64,000 nucleotides of DNA from Psychroserpens luteolus (lineage in GTDB: Bacteria; Bacteroidota; Bacteroidia; Flavobacteriales; Flavobacteriaceae). Shown here in pieces: positions 1 to 9,443 of this stretch; positions within the stretch are counted from its first letter, which is position 1, and each line of letters begins with the position of its first letter. The position numbers were made by a program, and so were the translations under genes. A model generated the notes under the pieces. That model made no database searches. It was not told where the DNA came from and was given only the letters and a program-made list of their open reading frames with translations. The stretch covers positions 744,001 to 808,000 of the forward strand of contig NZ_JAHVXI010000001.1 in assembly GCF_021032705.1 (NCBI RefSeq), read 5' to 3'.

Positions 1-992
1 CCGTTTTGATTTCTTTCTTCGAATGTCCAAGCAAGTACTGTTTTTAACGCATATTCTATCTCGTTTAAAATAGGGTTAACTAACAGCCCTCCGTTGTTAG
101 ACCATTCTTTTTTTAATCCCGTTTGGAATGTTGTAATAACTGGTGTTTTGAATATAGCTGCTTCTAGGTTGACCATTCCAACAACTTCAGAGTGTGAAGG
201 TGCAACAAAAATAAAAGCATCTTTAAACAGTTTTACTTTCTCTTCGCCAGTAATTAAACCCAAAAACTCAACTTTGTTTTTTAGTCCAAGTGTATCGACT
301 AGTTCGTCTAGCTCTTGTTTATAATCATTAAAAGTTCCTGCGATTTTTAACTTAAAATCTATAGGATTTAAATTTGCAAAAGCTTTAATTAAAAGGTCTA
401 TTCCTTTTTTAGGATCTAGCCTTCCAACATACAAAACATACTTTTCCTTATTATTGTAATAATCTTCAATGACAGTATTAGATTCTATTAGATTTGGAAT
501 CTCTACAATTGGTGTTTTAGGGAATAGTATTTTTATTTCTTTAGCTTCATTACTTGTAATAGCATGTAAAAAATCAGCCTTAGAAAACACAGATTTGACA
601 ACCAGATTAAAATATAATTTCTTTTTTAGTGTTCCTTGAAACCATAACCAAGGTTCATACATCCCATGACAAGTAATTAAAAAGGGGATGTTATGTTGTT
701 TTGCAAATTTTGCAGCGGCATATTGTGGATACATCCAAACACCATGAATATGAATAAGATCGATTTCATTTTTTGCAAGCAAGTGCTTTAAAGTGCTTTT
801 TAAGTTTTTTGAATATCGCCAAGGTGCTGTATCTCCATCAACTTTTATGATCTCATCTCCTTCTTCTTTTTGAGTGCTTAATATTTTAGAATTGACATTG
901 TTGTTTAATAGTCTTGTATGTAGATCTAAAACGACAGTTCTAATACCCCCACTTTGGAATGAAAAATCTTCTAATACGTGTATAACGTTCAT
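1..992 (-). CDS. GT4-family glycosyltransferase, partial (3' end outside window)
   Basis: About 330 N-terminal codons of a GT-B fold glycosyltransferase are visible; the reading frame stays open to the left edge. It starts at the ATG at 990-992. The N-terminus has the glycine-rich acceptor loop (SGGIRTV near residue 14), followed by HIHGVW and ITCHGMYEP, which are typical of GT4 enzymes. The C-terminal half has YVGRLDPKKG and an E-x7-E element (SEVVGMVNLEA, about residue 266) that contacts the nucleotide-sugar in this family. It should transfer a sugar from a nucleotide donor to a growing lipid-linked oligosaccharide on the cytoplasmic face of the inner membrane. It is the last visible gene of the polysaccharide operon, 27 bases after the ligase-like gene. 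Donor and acceptor cannot be told from sequence. Confidence 0.88.
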   Translation of the reverse strand, partial: MNVIHVLEDFSFQSGGIRTVVLDLHTRLLNNNVNSKILSTQKEEGDEIIKVDGDTAPWRYSKNLKSTLKHLLAKNEIDLIHIHGVWMYPQYAAAKFAKQHNIPFLITCHGMYEPWLWFQGTLKKKLYFNLVVKSVFSKADFLHAITSNEAKEIKILFPKTPIVEIPNLIESNTVIEDYYNNKEKYVLYVGRLDPKKGIDLLIKAFANLNPIDFKLKIAGTFNDYKQELDELVDTLGLKNKVEFLGLITGEEKVKLFKDAFIFVAPSHSEVVGMVNLEAAIFKTPVITTFQTGLKKEWSNNGGLLVNPILNEIEYALKTVLAWTFEERNQN

Positions 993-1019
993 TATAAAAA
1001 TTTGATAAAATAATTGGCA

Positions 1020-2270
1020 CTATTGCTCTTCAGTTATTTTGTCTGTTTCCGTTTCTGAATTGAACAAAAATAAATTAATAAAAAACGAAAAGAAAATAAC
1101 ACCATCTTCACGCTCTAGGATGTTTTCAGAAAGCATATTTAAACCAAAGTACAATAATAGAAAAAACAATAAGTGATTACTATTTTTATTCGAAAATTTA
1201 AAGAGATAATAAAAATAAAACAAGAAGACTATTAGCCCAATGATACCTGTAGATAAAAGAACACTTAAAAATTGATTATGGGTATTATAGTTTTTTAATA
1301 ACAAGTTAGGGTTTTCTTCCTGATAGCAATCATCTAAAACACCTTTTACATCTCCCCAGCCATAGCCTATAATTGGAGATTTAACTGCTTGTTTAAAAGC
1401 GCAATTATAAATACTAAGTCGTAAAGCTGTAGACGAGTTAGGGTTTGTTTTTAATCCTTCAATATCTATTAGTTCTTTAAATCTATTTATATTATTAAAC
1501 TTAGGAATAAATAACATTGCTAAAATAAAGACAGCGGTTAAGGTCGACACGTATACTACTGCTTTCGTTTTAACTTTACTTCTAATAAGATAGATCGCCC
1601 CAACGATACCTATTGCTATTACTGGGCCTCTTTTATTTAATACGGCTAGAAAAACAAAAAATAGTACAAGTAAAAGTAAATGACAGAAAATCTTAGTCTT
1701 TTTTGTTTTGGAAATCATCTCTATCAAAAAGAGGATTCCTACTCCAATGTGCATTGATAGGTAAATAGAGTGTATTTCGTAACCAATAATTCTTAGGTCA
1801 ACTAAAGTATGGTAGTGAATAATAGTACCCTTAAATGTAAAGTATGGTTCGGTTAAAAAATAGTACGTAAAGGTTGAAGTTAAGAAAAACGCTAATGTGA
1901 TAATAAACACCCACTTTAGGGTATTTATGACCCTTTTATCTAACTTTTCTTTACAGTTATATAATAGCATAAATACCAAAGGGTATGCCAAAAGAGATAA
2001 GCTCGTCTCTAATTTTCTAAAGGCGTAACTAGTGTTTTCTGAATATGAAATACTTATTAATAAAACGAGAAAGAAACTGGTCGCTATTTTGAATAACTTA
2101 AGATTGAGACTTTTGTCTGATTTATTAATTATAAAATAAAATATCGCACTCAGTAAAAGTCCAATAACAGGAATCCCTTTGAGTTTATCGGGCACTAAAA
2201 GGATTGCACTATTAATTATTAAAAAAAAAATTAATAATGAGTTTGCTAATTTGGATTTACTATTCGGCAT
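1020..2270 (-). CDS. O-antigen ligase family membrane protein
   Basis: A 416-residue protein with about ten hydrophobic segments and a C-terminal motif block (IGYGWGDVKG and HNQFLSVLLSTGIIG) characteristic of the Wzy_C/O-antigen ligase domain. Family members either ligate undecaprenyl-linked glycan to a lipid acceptor (WaaL) or polymerise repeat units (Wzy). Because a separate Wzy-like protein is encoded directly upstream, overlapping it by 11 bases, a ligase or a second polymerase role is the most reasonable inference. The product lies in the inner membrane with the catalytic loop in the periplasm. The overlap suggests translational coupling with the preceding gene. Confidence 0.8.
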   Translation of the reverse strand: MPNSKSKLANSLLIFFLIINSAILLVPDKLKGIPVIGLLLSAIFYFIINKSDKSLNLKLFKIATSFFLVLLISISYSENTSYAFRKLETSLSLLAYPLVFMLLYNCKEKLDKRVINTLKWVFIITLAFFLTSTFTYYFLTEPYFTFKGTIIHYHTLVDLRIIGYEIHSIYLSMHIGVGILFLIEMISKTKKTKIFCHLLLLVLFFVFLAVLNKRGPVIAIGIVGAIYLIRSKVKTKAVVYVSTLTAVFILAMLFIPKFNNINRFKELIDIEGLKTNPNSSTALRLSIYNCAFKQAVKSPIIGYGWGDVKGVLDDCYQEENPNLLLKNYNTHNQFLSVLLSTGIIGLIVFLFYFYYLFKFSNKNSNHLLFFLLLYFGLNMLSENILEREDGVIFFSFFINLFLFNSETETDKITEEQ

Positions 2271-3687
2271 TTTGCGATTGTTTTTTTAATGCGGCTCTAA
2301 ATAGAATAAAATAGAGTTTTGGTATTACTAAAATAACGAAAAAGCTAGCTGAAAGAAAAGCAAAACCACTTGTAAAATCTCCTCTTAAGAAAAATAGCAT
2401 GTGCATTGATGCATAAAATCCTGCGGCTATTTTAAGCGGGTCAAATCCATTTAACCAAATGACCATTATATATAAAAAATAAGCTAAAGCTATGGCAAAT
2501 ATGACAACACCTAATAGTCCAAAATTAATATATCCTTCTGAAACATATGGATTAGACAGATTGGTAAAGCTTCTTTCGTCACCATATTCTTTTTTCAAAT
2601 ATTCACCCACAAACTCACCAGATGATATAGGCTTATTCGTCCATATTTTTCTGGGGACAAAGAAAAAGACACCTCCAGATAATTGTTCTCCATAAGACAA
2701 ACGGTCTCCCTCAACATATTCTATTGTGGCAGCAAAATTTATAAAGGCATCATAGTTTAAAGTTGTAAAGGTGTTAGAAATACCATGATTTCTTAGTTGG
2801 TAAAATAATAGCTCAGGTTTGTTTTTTAACTGTTCTAACGAATACCCTGAATGTGTTATGAGTGAAATGGTTGGAAAAACTATAACCATAGCAAAGAACA
2901 GAAAGAGTAACGACTTAAAGTTTGTATTAAGCAATTTTGGCATTACAAAAAAGATAATGGTCAAATATATAGGTCCTAACGCATTTCGTTTTTCGGTTAG
3001 TGGGTTTTTTATGGCCAATAATAAAACAAGAAATAATACTGATAAAATGATTATTAAGTAATAATTGTTGCTTTTCTTTTTAGTTTTTCTGATATAGTAA
3101 ACACTCAAGAGAAAAGGAGGAAATGGAATCATTAAAAGAATTTTCTCTTTAAGTAAAAGTGCAGATTTTGATATCTCTTTATTGACCTTGTAGTTATGTT
3201 CAATATACTCTGTAGTAATATAATCGTAATTAAGTGCAAAAATGATTAAGCAAACGCCAAACAAAACTATAAGATGCACCGGTAAGTATTTATCTTTTTT
3301 ATAAGGTTTCAAAACAACTTTTCTCGAAATAAAATAACGATAAGAGACAAAGAAAACAATATTGAAAATAAGTATAAAAACACTGGTTTTTATCATTAAG
3401 TGATCCTTGTAAATAAGTTTAGTAGGCATTCTTAAATCGTTTGTCACAAAAACCTCATGTATTTGAAGCATAGGCGCTATAATAAAAAACAAGAAGTTAA
3501 AAACAATATAAGCAGCTAATATTGGAGAATATCTTCTGTCTTTAAAAAGATACATGACAGACATAATAAATATCGCCATGAAATTAAGTGAAAAAAGCAC
3601 TTTGAGTATTATAGGAACTTGCGTAAAAATGAGCAAAGGCATAAAAATGACAAAGTAGAGTAATAAAAAAAAGACCTTTCCTCTCAT
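2260..3687 (-). CDS. Wzy-type O-antigen/oligosaccharide polymerase
   Basis: A 475-residue polytopic membrane protein with more than ten hydrophobic stretches. The long periplasmic loop contains VPRKIWTNKP and the following segment PYVSEGYINFGLLG, a signature of the O-antigen polymerase family (oligosaccharide repeat-unit polymerase). It would join repeat units delivered by the flippase encoded just before it (the genes share one base at 3687). Wzy sequences diverge strongly, so specificity cannot be predicted. The neighbouring flippase and ligase-like protein support a Wzx/Wzy-dependent pathway. Confidence 0.8.
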   Translation of the reverse strand: MRGKVFFLLLYFVIFMPLLIFTQVPIILKVLFSLNFMAIFIMSVMYLFKDRRYSPILAAYIVFNFLFFIIAPMLQIHEVFVTNDLRMPTKLIYKDHLMIKTSVFILIFNIVFFVSYRYFISRKVVLKPYKKDKYLPVHLIVLFGVCLIIFALNYDYITTEYIEHNYKVNKEISKSALLLKEKILLMIPFPPFLLSVYYIRKTKKKSNNYYLIIILSVLFLVLLLAIKNPLTEKRNALGPIYLTIIFFVMPKLLNTNFKSLLFLFFAMVIVFPTISLITHSGYSLEQLKNKPELLFYQLRNHGISNTFTTLNYDAFINFAATIEYVEGDRLSYGEQLSGGVFFFVPRKIWTNKPISSGEFVGEYLKKEYGDERSFTNLSNPYVSEGYINFGLLGVVIFAIALAYFLYIMVIWLNGFDPLKIAAGFYASMHMLFFLRGDFTSGFAFLSASFFVILVIPKLYFILFRAALKKQSQNAE

Positions 3688-4943
3688 TATACAGATGTTT
3701 TTTGAAACAGAACTTTTCTTTTAATTGAATAAAAAGCTCTTATACATACAAGAACGAAATCTGAAAAGACCCTTAAATAAATTAAGTTCCAAAATGTGAT
3801 TTCATCAACTAAATATAAAAATAATACGATGACTATATAGACAACCGATGAAATTAATAATGAAAAATTATATTCTTTAAAAAACCCAAAAGCAACTAAG
3901 CCACAACTACCTAGTATAAATGTGACAGATATAATAGGTGTTAGAAGGCTTAAAAAATTCAACGTATCTGTATAAACTAACAGTTCTTCGCCTCCAAAAA
4001 GGAGCACTAATTGAGATGAGAATAAATTAATTGCTATCATAAAAATTAACCCAATCCCAAAACTAAAAAAGACAAGTTTTGTTAATAGTTTTTTATCCAT
4101 CGTTCTAGATATGGTAGGAAAAACTGCCTGTTGCAGCATTTCAAAAGGAATGACGGTTAACATCACTATTTTTGATGCAATATCAAAACCTGTTACATCA
4201 TCCATAGAAGCATAAACACCAATTAGAAAAATAGTACCAAAATTAAATACCAGTAATAAAAACCGTCCAAAAAAGAACATTACTGCAGCATTAAAATACT
4301 TTAAGATGGTTTTGACCTTTACCAAGTAAAAACTAATGTCATAATATTTCTTAATGGTATAAACCCCTAAAACACCCATAATAACATTAGAAATAACAAT
4401 TAAACCTACATAAAGAAAAATATCATCAGGGCTGTTTACAAATAGAAATGTAGTTACTACAATAAACAATCTCGAAATAAAAACGATTATAGTTGCTAGT
4501 TTTAATTTTTCTATGCCTTGGAAAAACCAAATTGGAAATAACACTTCACCAATTCCCATAATTAGCATAAGATATAATAGATCTAGGCTTTGAGCAATTG
4601 GATCAAATATTGCCGTTATTAAAAGCAATAAAAATGAGGATAGAAAAAGAACAGATTTAATTATGTATATTGAAGATACAACTTCATTTATAATCGATTT
4701 ATCATCTCTATGATCTACAATATATTTTGCTGCATAGACATTAAACCCAAAATTTATATACATCAAAAAGAATTGGATTATAGAATCAGACCATGTTAAA
4801 ACACCATAAAGTTCTGTGCCTAAAACTCTAACTAAGTATGCTACTAAAATAAATTTAAACCCAATATTAAAAACTTTCAATACACTCAAGTATGAAAAGT
4901 TTTCTATTATTATTCGGTAATCTTTATTTTTTAAAAAATTCAT
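3687..4943 (-). CDS. Wzx-type polysaccharide flippase
   Basis: A 418-residue integral membrane protein with about twelve hydrophobic helices and the N-terminal pattern of the MOP/oligosaccharide flippase family (FKFILVAYLVRVLGTELYG near residue 30). These proteins flip undecaprenyl-diphosphate-linked repeat units across the inner membrane. Its start follows the glycerophosphotransferase-like gene by one base (4943/4944), so it is almost certainly cotranscribed. It completes the Wzx-Wzy-ligase set of this locus. Substrate is unknown. Confidence 0.85.
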   Translation of the reverse strand: MNFLKNKDYRIIIENFSYLSVLKVFNIGFKFILVAYLVRVLGTELYGVLTWSDSIIQFFLMYINFGFNVYAAKYIVDHRDDKSIINEVVSSIYIIKSVLFLSSFLLLLITAIFDPIAQSLDLLYLMLIMGIGEVLFPIWFFQGIEKLKLATIIVFISRLFIVVTTFLFVNSPDDIFLYVGLIVISNVIMGVLGVYTIKKYYDISFYLVKVKTILKYFNAAVMFFFGRFLLLVFNFGTIFLIGVYASMDDVTGFDIASKIVMLTVIPFEMLQQAVFPTISRTMDKKLLTKLVFFSFGIGLIFMIAINLFSSQLVLLFGGEELLVYTDTLNFLSLLTPIISVTFILGSCGLVAFGFFKEYNFSLLISSVVYIVIVLFLYLVDEITFWNLIYLRVFSDFVLVCIRAFYSIKRKVLFQKTSV

Positions 4944-6137
4944 CTAGTTATTCTTCGACGTTAGATTTTCTCCTTCTATTAGCTTCTCTAACAAAGCTTT
5001 TGAAAAATTATTATTGTATTCATGAAAGTTATTTTTAACAGCCTTTCTTTTATCGGCATAATCATCTTGACCAGACTCTATTGTATTAGTTAAAAATACT
5101 TCTAATTTGTCTAAAGTCGTTATTATTTCACCAGGCATATGTTTTATTGGGTCAGGAAATAAGAAGCCTCTAGAGTTTTTAAATGCTTCGTAATCTGAAA
5201 ACACAAATCCAATAGGTCTATCTAGAAGCAAAAAATCAATATAAATTGAAGAAAAATCGGTTAATAGAATATCAACTGAATTAAATGTAGAGTACATGTT
5301 GATTGCCTTATCCTCAAAAGAAGAGTTGTCTATAAAACGAATATTAGAATAGGTTTTAAACGCATCAATTGTTCTATAATCCATTGGATGCAGTTTAACG
5401 TAACATATTGAGTTGTTCTTTTCTAATAATCCATTAATTTTACTCAAACTTGATTCGTTAAAGAAATCATTTTCACCATCTATTTCACCATCTACCCTTA
5501 AATCTCCAACCACAGATTTTCTAAACGTTGGCATCCATAATATGGTTTTATTATACTGCTTTGTATCGTTGAATAATTCGTGGATTGAAAATTTATTTTC
5601 AAATAAAAAATCATTTCGTGTCTGACCTGCAATTAATATTTCATCTTGCGTAACACCAAAGGCTTTTGCTAATATTTTTTGATAAAATGGTGATGTTGCT
5701 AAATGGACATTTGAAAGCTGTACATTTTTACTATTTGGATCATCTAAATAACCAATGGTTTTGATAGGCATACCATGCCATAGGTTAATTTTTTTTTGAC
5801 AAGGAATTAATCCCAAAAAATTATATAACCCATGAGTATGAAAAATAATACTGGCAGTAAAATAATGAAAGAAGCCTGTAATAGACTTCTTTTTCACAAT
5901 AATTAAGTTATTTGTTTTTGTATAGTTAGCAGTGAGTTTTAAAAACTTTTCTTTTGAAGCATAGTTATCTACTAACCATACATTTTTATACGTTTTAAAA
6001 TGCTCTGCTACATATATGAAAGTCGCAAAACTATTATCAGAAAAATCAGGAAAACTATGGTATACTATTTTTTGCTCTTTCTTTGAAAATATTTGGCATA
6101 AAAATATTATGCTTTTAACAAGTACTTTTTTTAACAT
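4944..6137 (-). CDS. CDP-glycerol glycerophosphotransferase family protein (TagB/TagF-like)
   Basis: A 397-residue protein with hallmarks of the teichoic-acid glycerophosphotransferase family: NLWHGMPIKTIG near residue 140 (WHG plus Lys), and LLTDFSSIYIDFLLLDRPIG near residue 310 (T-D-x-S-S then D-F). Family members move a polyol-phosphate from CDP-glycerol or a related CDP-alditol onto a sugar or a polymer. The gene before it encodes a TagD-like cytidylyltransferase, which would make the CDP-activated donor, so the two form a functional pair. No stretch is long and hydrophobic enough to be a clear membrane span; peripheral membrane attachment is usual for the family. In a Gram-negative setting this points to glycerol-phosphate (or similar) decoration of the surface glycan. 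Confidence 0.85.
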   Translation of the reverse strand: MLKKVLVKSIIFLCQIFSKKEQKIVYHSFPDFSDNSFATFIYVAEHFKTYKNVWLVDNYASKEKFLKLTANYTKTNNLIIVKKKSITGFFHYFTASIIFHTHGLYNFLGLIPCQKKINLWHGMPIKTIGYLDDPNSKNVQLSNVHLATSPFYQKILAKAFGVTQDEILIAGQTRNDFLFENKFSIHELFNDTKQYNKTILWMPTFRKSVVGDLRVDGEIDGENDFFNESSLSKINGLLEKNNSICYVKLHPMDYRTIDAFKTYSNIRFIDNSSFEDKAINMYSTFNSVDILLTDFSSIYIDFLLLDRPIGFVFSDYEAFKNSRGFLFPDPIKHMPGEIITTLDKLEVFLTNTIESGQDDYADKRKAVKNNFHEYNNNFSKALLEKLIEGENLTSKNN

Positions 6138-6154
6138 GTTTGATTTTCAAAAAG

Positions 6155-6595
6155 TTATGATTCTCTGAGTTTAGATAATGTTTCATTGATTAATGTAGAT
6201 GATGTCCCTTCGGTATATGGGAAATAGATGATTTTAACACCAACTTCTTTAAATTTCGTGTCAAGTTCTTTCCATTTTTCACTTTCAAACCAGTCATCTC
6301 CCACAAACATGACATCAAACTTTAAACGTTCCCACATTTTAAATTTGTCCATATCGTTTTGAGGAACAACAGCATCAACATGTTTTATGTTTCTCACTAT
6401 TTCCATTCGTTCAGAATGTCTAATAACCGCTTTTTTGTTTTTATAAGCAACGAGCTCATCAGAAGTAACACCTACTATAAGTTTATCACATAAGCCTTTT
6501 GCATTTTTAATTAAATTTAAATGTCCAATATGGAATAAGTCATACACTCCTGAAGTGTAACCAATTGTTGTTTTTTCATCTCCTCTTTTATACAT
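6155..6595 (-). CDS. tagD: Glycerol-3-phosphate cytidylyltransferase-like protein (TagD family)
   Basis: A 146-residue nucleotidyltransferase with the class-defining HxGH motif (LFHIGHLNLIKNAK near residue 20) and a C-terminal YTEGTSSTLI, equivalent to the RTEGISTT signature of TagD-type cytidylyltransferases. The predicted reaction is CTP plus glycerol-3-phosphate (or another alditol phosphate) giving the CDP-polyol and pyrophosphate in the cytoplasm. It sits 17 bases before the TagB/F-like gene that would consume the product. Length matches the roughly 130-residue family. The exact polyol is not provable from sequence; ethanolamine-phosphate-type activation is an alternative. Confidence 0.85.
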   Translation of the reverse strand: MYKRGDEKTTIGYTSGVYDLFHIGHLNLIKNAKGLCDKLIVGVTSDELVAYKNKKAVIRHSERMEIVRNIKHVDAVVPQNDMDKFKMWERLKFDVMFVGDDWFESEKWKELDTKFKEVGVKIIYFPYTEGTSSTLINETLSKLRES

Positions 6596-6611
6596 ACTCT
6601 ATAAAATTATA

Positions 6612-8426
6612 TTACCACCTCCAATTTTTGTTAAAATAATTCTTTTTGAACAATTCTATATTAATAAACATCCATAAAATTTGTCCAGCTCTAGTTTCTG
6701 TTTTACTTTTTTCTATCAACTCTTGAACAACACCTTCTTTTAACCAGTTGGCTTTAGGTAAAAGTTCTTCTGCTAACGACTCTAGATTTTCAAACCACTC
6801 TGTAAGTGGAACAGGAAACCCAACTTTTTTTCGTTCTATAATCTCTTTAGGAAGATACTTATACGATAATTTTCTCAATAAATATTTTGGAGTATCTAAT
6901 ACTTCGCTATAGTCATTAGAACTCATTTTTGATGCTCGTTCTTTAGCTGTTTCATCATTCCAGCGAAGCTTTAATTCATAAGGCACTTGACGATATGAAT
7001 ACTCTATTAGGTTATGGTCTAAAAATGGAACACGAGCCTCAACAGATGTTTGCATCGTTGTCATGTCAACCCTTTGCAATAGACCTTTTACATGGTATTT
7101 ATGAAAAAACTTAAATACATTTTCTTCATTAGGTCTATCTTTAAATTCATTTTTAATTTCTTCGTCAAACTGTGACCTATAATTCTTTGGTGTATTAATT
7201 AATTCGTCACGCATTGATCGAGGAACATAATCGTATTTAGATATAAAGTAATCGTAAAAAGATGCTTTACTATCTTCATTTTTATAATCAAAAGGCGCTC
7301 TAAATATACGTCCATATCCGCCCATTAATTCATCAGCTCCCTCACCAGACAATACGACGGTTATTTTTTCTTTCAACTTACTAGACATTACTGCCAACGG
7401 AATTTCATTTGGAACACCTAGAGGTGCGTCTTTAAAATTTATAAGTCGTTCCCAGTTATCAATGTAGTCTTTTTTTGTCATCAATATTTCATGATGATCT
7501 GTGTTGTATTGATTCGCAATGACTTTAGAATACTCAAATTCATTTAGTTCTTCAAAACCAATGGTATAGGTATTCACTTTTTCATTTTTATTTAAAGCCG
7601 TTATTGCTGTAATAAGGCTTGAGTCTACACCACCACTTAAATAGGTTCCTAATGGAACATCAGCAATAAGCCTATATTTAATAGCTTTGTTTAGTTCTTC
7701 ATCTAAACCTTCTAAAACCTCATCTTCATTATATGTTGTTGACATATTGAATTCTGAAGGAATATTCCAATACTCAAATTCCTTTTTAGTGAGTTTTTCA
7801 TCAATGGTCACATAGGTGCCTGGAGGTACCTGAAATATGTTTTCAAAAAACGTATAGGGAGACCTAATGTATCGATTGGCTAAATACTCATCTACTGCTT
7901 CTTCATTAAATTTAGCATCCACTAAACCACTTGAGAGTATCCCTTTAATTTCAGAAGAAAAGACAAAATTACCATTAGAACTATGGACATAAAGTGGTTT
8001 AATCCCTAATCGATCTCGAACTAAATAGAGTATTTTGGTTTTTGAATTATACAATGCTATTACAAACATTCCATTAGCCTGAGTTAAGAACCAATCCATT
8101 CCTTTTTCTTCAACAGCAGCAATTATAACTTCTGAGTCAGAAGTTGTCTTAAAATCATAGTTAAGATTCGTCTTAATTTCTGCAAAATTGTAGATCTCAC
8201 CATTAAAAGCTAAATGCCAATCATTACTATTTGAATGCATTGGCTGATTAGAGATTTCTCGAGTGTCAATAATACTTAATCTTCTATGCCCTATAACAAA
8301 ATTATTATCTTTATAATAGCCATCTGAATCAGGTCCTCTATGTTGAATAGAAGAATTCATTTTTTGAATCCTTTTTTCCAAATCTGGAATAGTATTTATA
8401 GAATAAACTCCTGTAATTCCGCACAT
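6612..8426 (-). CDS. asnB: Asparagine synthase (glutamine-hydrolysing)
   Basis: A 604-residue class II glutamine amidotransferase fused to an asparagine synthetase domain. The chain begins MCGITGVYS, so Cys2 is the N-terminal nucleophile after Met removal. QHRGPDSDG follows near residue 29, and the ATP-pyrophosphatase loop SGGVDSS lies near residue 265. It would make asparagine from aspartate, glutamine and ATP. AsnB homologues are common inside polysaccharide loci, where some amidate uronic acids or other carboxylated sugars; its position directly upstream of tagD makes that a reasonable alternative to housekeeping asparagine synthesis. The 84-base upstream gap contains a perfect 20-base palindrome. 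Confidence 0.93.
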   Translation of the reverse strand: MCGITGVYSINTIPDLEKRIQKMNSSIQHRGPDSDGYYKDNNFVIGHRRLSIIDTREISNQPMHSNSNDWHLAFNGEIYNFAEIKTNLNYDFKTTSDSEVIIAAVEEKGMDWFLTQANGMFVIALYNSKTKILYLVRDRLGIKPLYVHSSNGNFVFSSEIKGILSSGLVDAKFNEEAVDEYLANRYIRSPYTFFENIFQVPPGTYVTIDEKLTKKEFEYWNIPSEFNMSTTYNEDEVLEGLDEELNKAIKYRLIADVPLGTYLSGGVDSSLITAITALNKNEKVNTYTIGFEELNEFEYSKVIANQYNTDHHEILMTKKDYIDNWERLINFKDAPLGVPNEIPLAVMSSKLKEKITVVLSGEGADELMGGYGRIFRAPFDYKNEDSKASFYDYFISKYDYVPRSMRDELINTPKNYRSQFDEEIKNEFKDRPNEENVFKFFHKYHVKGLLQRVDMTTMQTSVEARVPFLDHNLIEYSYRQVPYELKLRWNDETAKERASKMSSNDYSEVLDTPKYLLRKLSYKYLPKEIIERKKVGFPVPLTEWFENLESLAEELLPKANWLKEGVVQELIEKSKTETRAGQILWMFINIELFKKNYFNKNWRW

Positions 8427-8468
8427 AATTTATATCTCTTGAGACTTTTTTAGTTTGTTTTTTAAAAA

Positions 8469-8488
8469 ATAATTACAATTGTAATTAT
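8469..8488. repeat. Perfect 20-base palindrome between asnB and the DUF4296 gene
   Basis: ATAATTACAATTGTAATTAT reads identically on both strands. It lies in the short gap upstream of asnB (start 8426) and downstream of the DUF4296 lipoprotein gene (end 8511). It could be a repressor operator or an RNA hairpin, but it has no U-tract typical of an intrinsic terminator and is very AT-rich, so chance is possible. Confidence 0.5.
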
Positions 8489-8510
8489 CTAATTCTTTAT
8501 ACCTTTTAAA

Positions 8511-9419
8511 TTAATTCACTTGTACTTTAGGTAGGGTTAAATACACTGTAGAAAACATGTCAGATTTTCCTTCCCATGCACCAATTGATTTATCAATATC
8601 TGTCGGTCCAAAAATAATTCTCACTTTATCTATATTCGCTTTTGCCTTTATTTTGCATTGATACCAATCCTTATTTATCAATTTAATTGAGGCGTCTTCA
8701 TTTTCAAAATAACCTGTAGATTTAACTCCTTTTAGCGTATTGTTATTTAAATCAAATACAGCATCCACTCTATTTGGATACACTCCAGAAATTCTTAATC
8801 CCAATGCACTTTTATTTTTAGGTTTTTTTACAAAAACCGTAACCTCTACTAAGCTATTAGGCACAATATCAATACTTCCCATTTCTGCATATGCAGAGCT
8901 AATTGTTGTTGTTCTAGAAACTTTAAGTACATCACTCTCCCTAAAATCTGTATCTGTACTCTCAAAACTTAATCTTACATTACTTACTCTATAACCATCT
9001 GTTAAATTACTTATATCGTCATTAGTAAGTAAGTGTCTTAGCCTGTTTTTAGGAATTTCTTTCCTTTTAATGTCCCTGCTTTCACCTTCAATGTCTATTT
9101 GTTCTTTTTGGGTATTAATACGTTCTTCTACCCTAATATAGATATTGTCATATGTTTCGATATCACTTGCATAGTAATTAAGACTAGATATGAATTGTAA
9201 ACTATCTATATTATGCTTTGAATAAATAAAGTTTTCAGGTAATATTCCATTATTTTCGAGAAGTTTTTTATTAACTCCTTTCGCTGCAGTTAAAATTGAT
9301 ACATCATAGATAATATCAACCATTTTCTCTTCCGAAATAAGGTTTTTAGGTTTAGATGGTCTGTTTGAGCAAGAAAAAATCAGTACTACTATAAAAACTA
9401 CTATGATGGAATATTTCAT
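8511..9419 (-). CDS. DUF4296-type lipoprotein
   Basis: A 302-residue predicted lipoprotein. Residues 1-17 form a signal peptide ending in a lipobox-like VLIFSC, with Cys17 as the lipidation site. Residues about 30-110 (SEEKMVDIIYDVSILTAAKG) resemble the DUF4296 domain found in Bacteroidota lipoproteins. The remaining 180 residues look beta-rich (alternating hydrophobic pattern, WYQCKIKAKA), reminiscent of carbohydrate-binding or jelly-roll modules, but I cannot assign a family. It sits between the PAPS genes and asnB inside the polysaccharide operon, so an envelope role linked to glycan export or anchoring is an inference. Function unknown. Confidence 0.7.
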   Translation of the reverse strand: MKYSIIVVFIVVLIFSCSNRPSKPKNLISEEKMVDIIYDVSILTAAKGVNKKLLENNGILPENFIYSKHNIDSLQFISSLNYYASDIETYDNIYIRVEERINTQKEQIDIEGESRDIKRKEIPKNRLRHLLTNDDISNLTDGYRVSNVRLSFESTDTDFRESDVLKVSRTTTISSAYAEMGSIDIVPNSLVEVTVFVKKPKNKSALGLRISGVYPNRVDAVFDLNNNTLKGVKSTGYFENEDASIKLINKDWYQCKIKAKANIDKVRIIFGPTDIDKSIGAWEGKSDMFSTVYLTLPKVQVN

Positions 9420-9443
9420 TAGGTATTGGCTTATAATAGTTTA

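Noticed and set aside
94-324. 76-residue open frame on the plus strand
   Set aside because: It is antisense to the clear GT4 glycosyltransferase frame that continues beyond the left edge.
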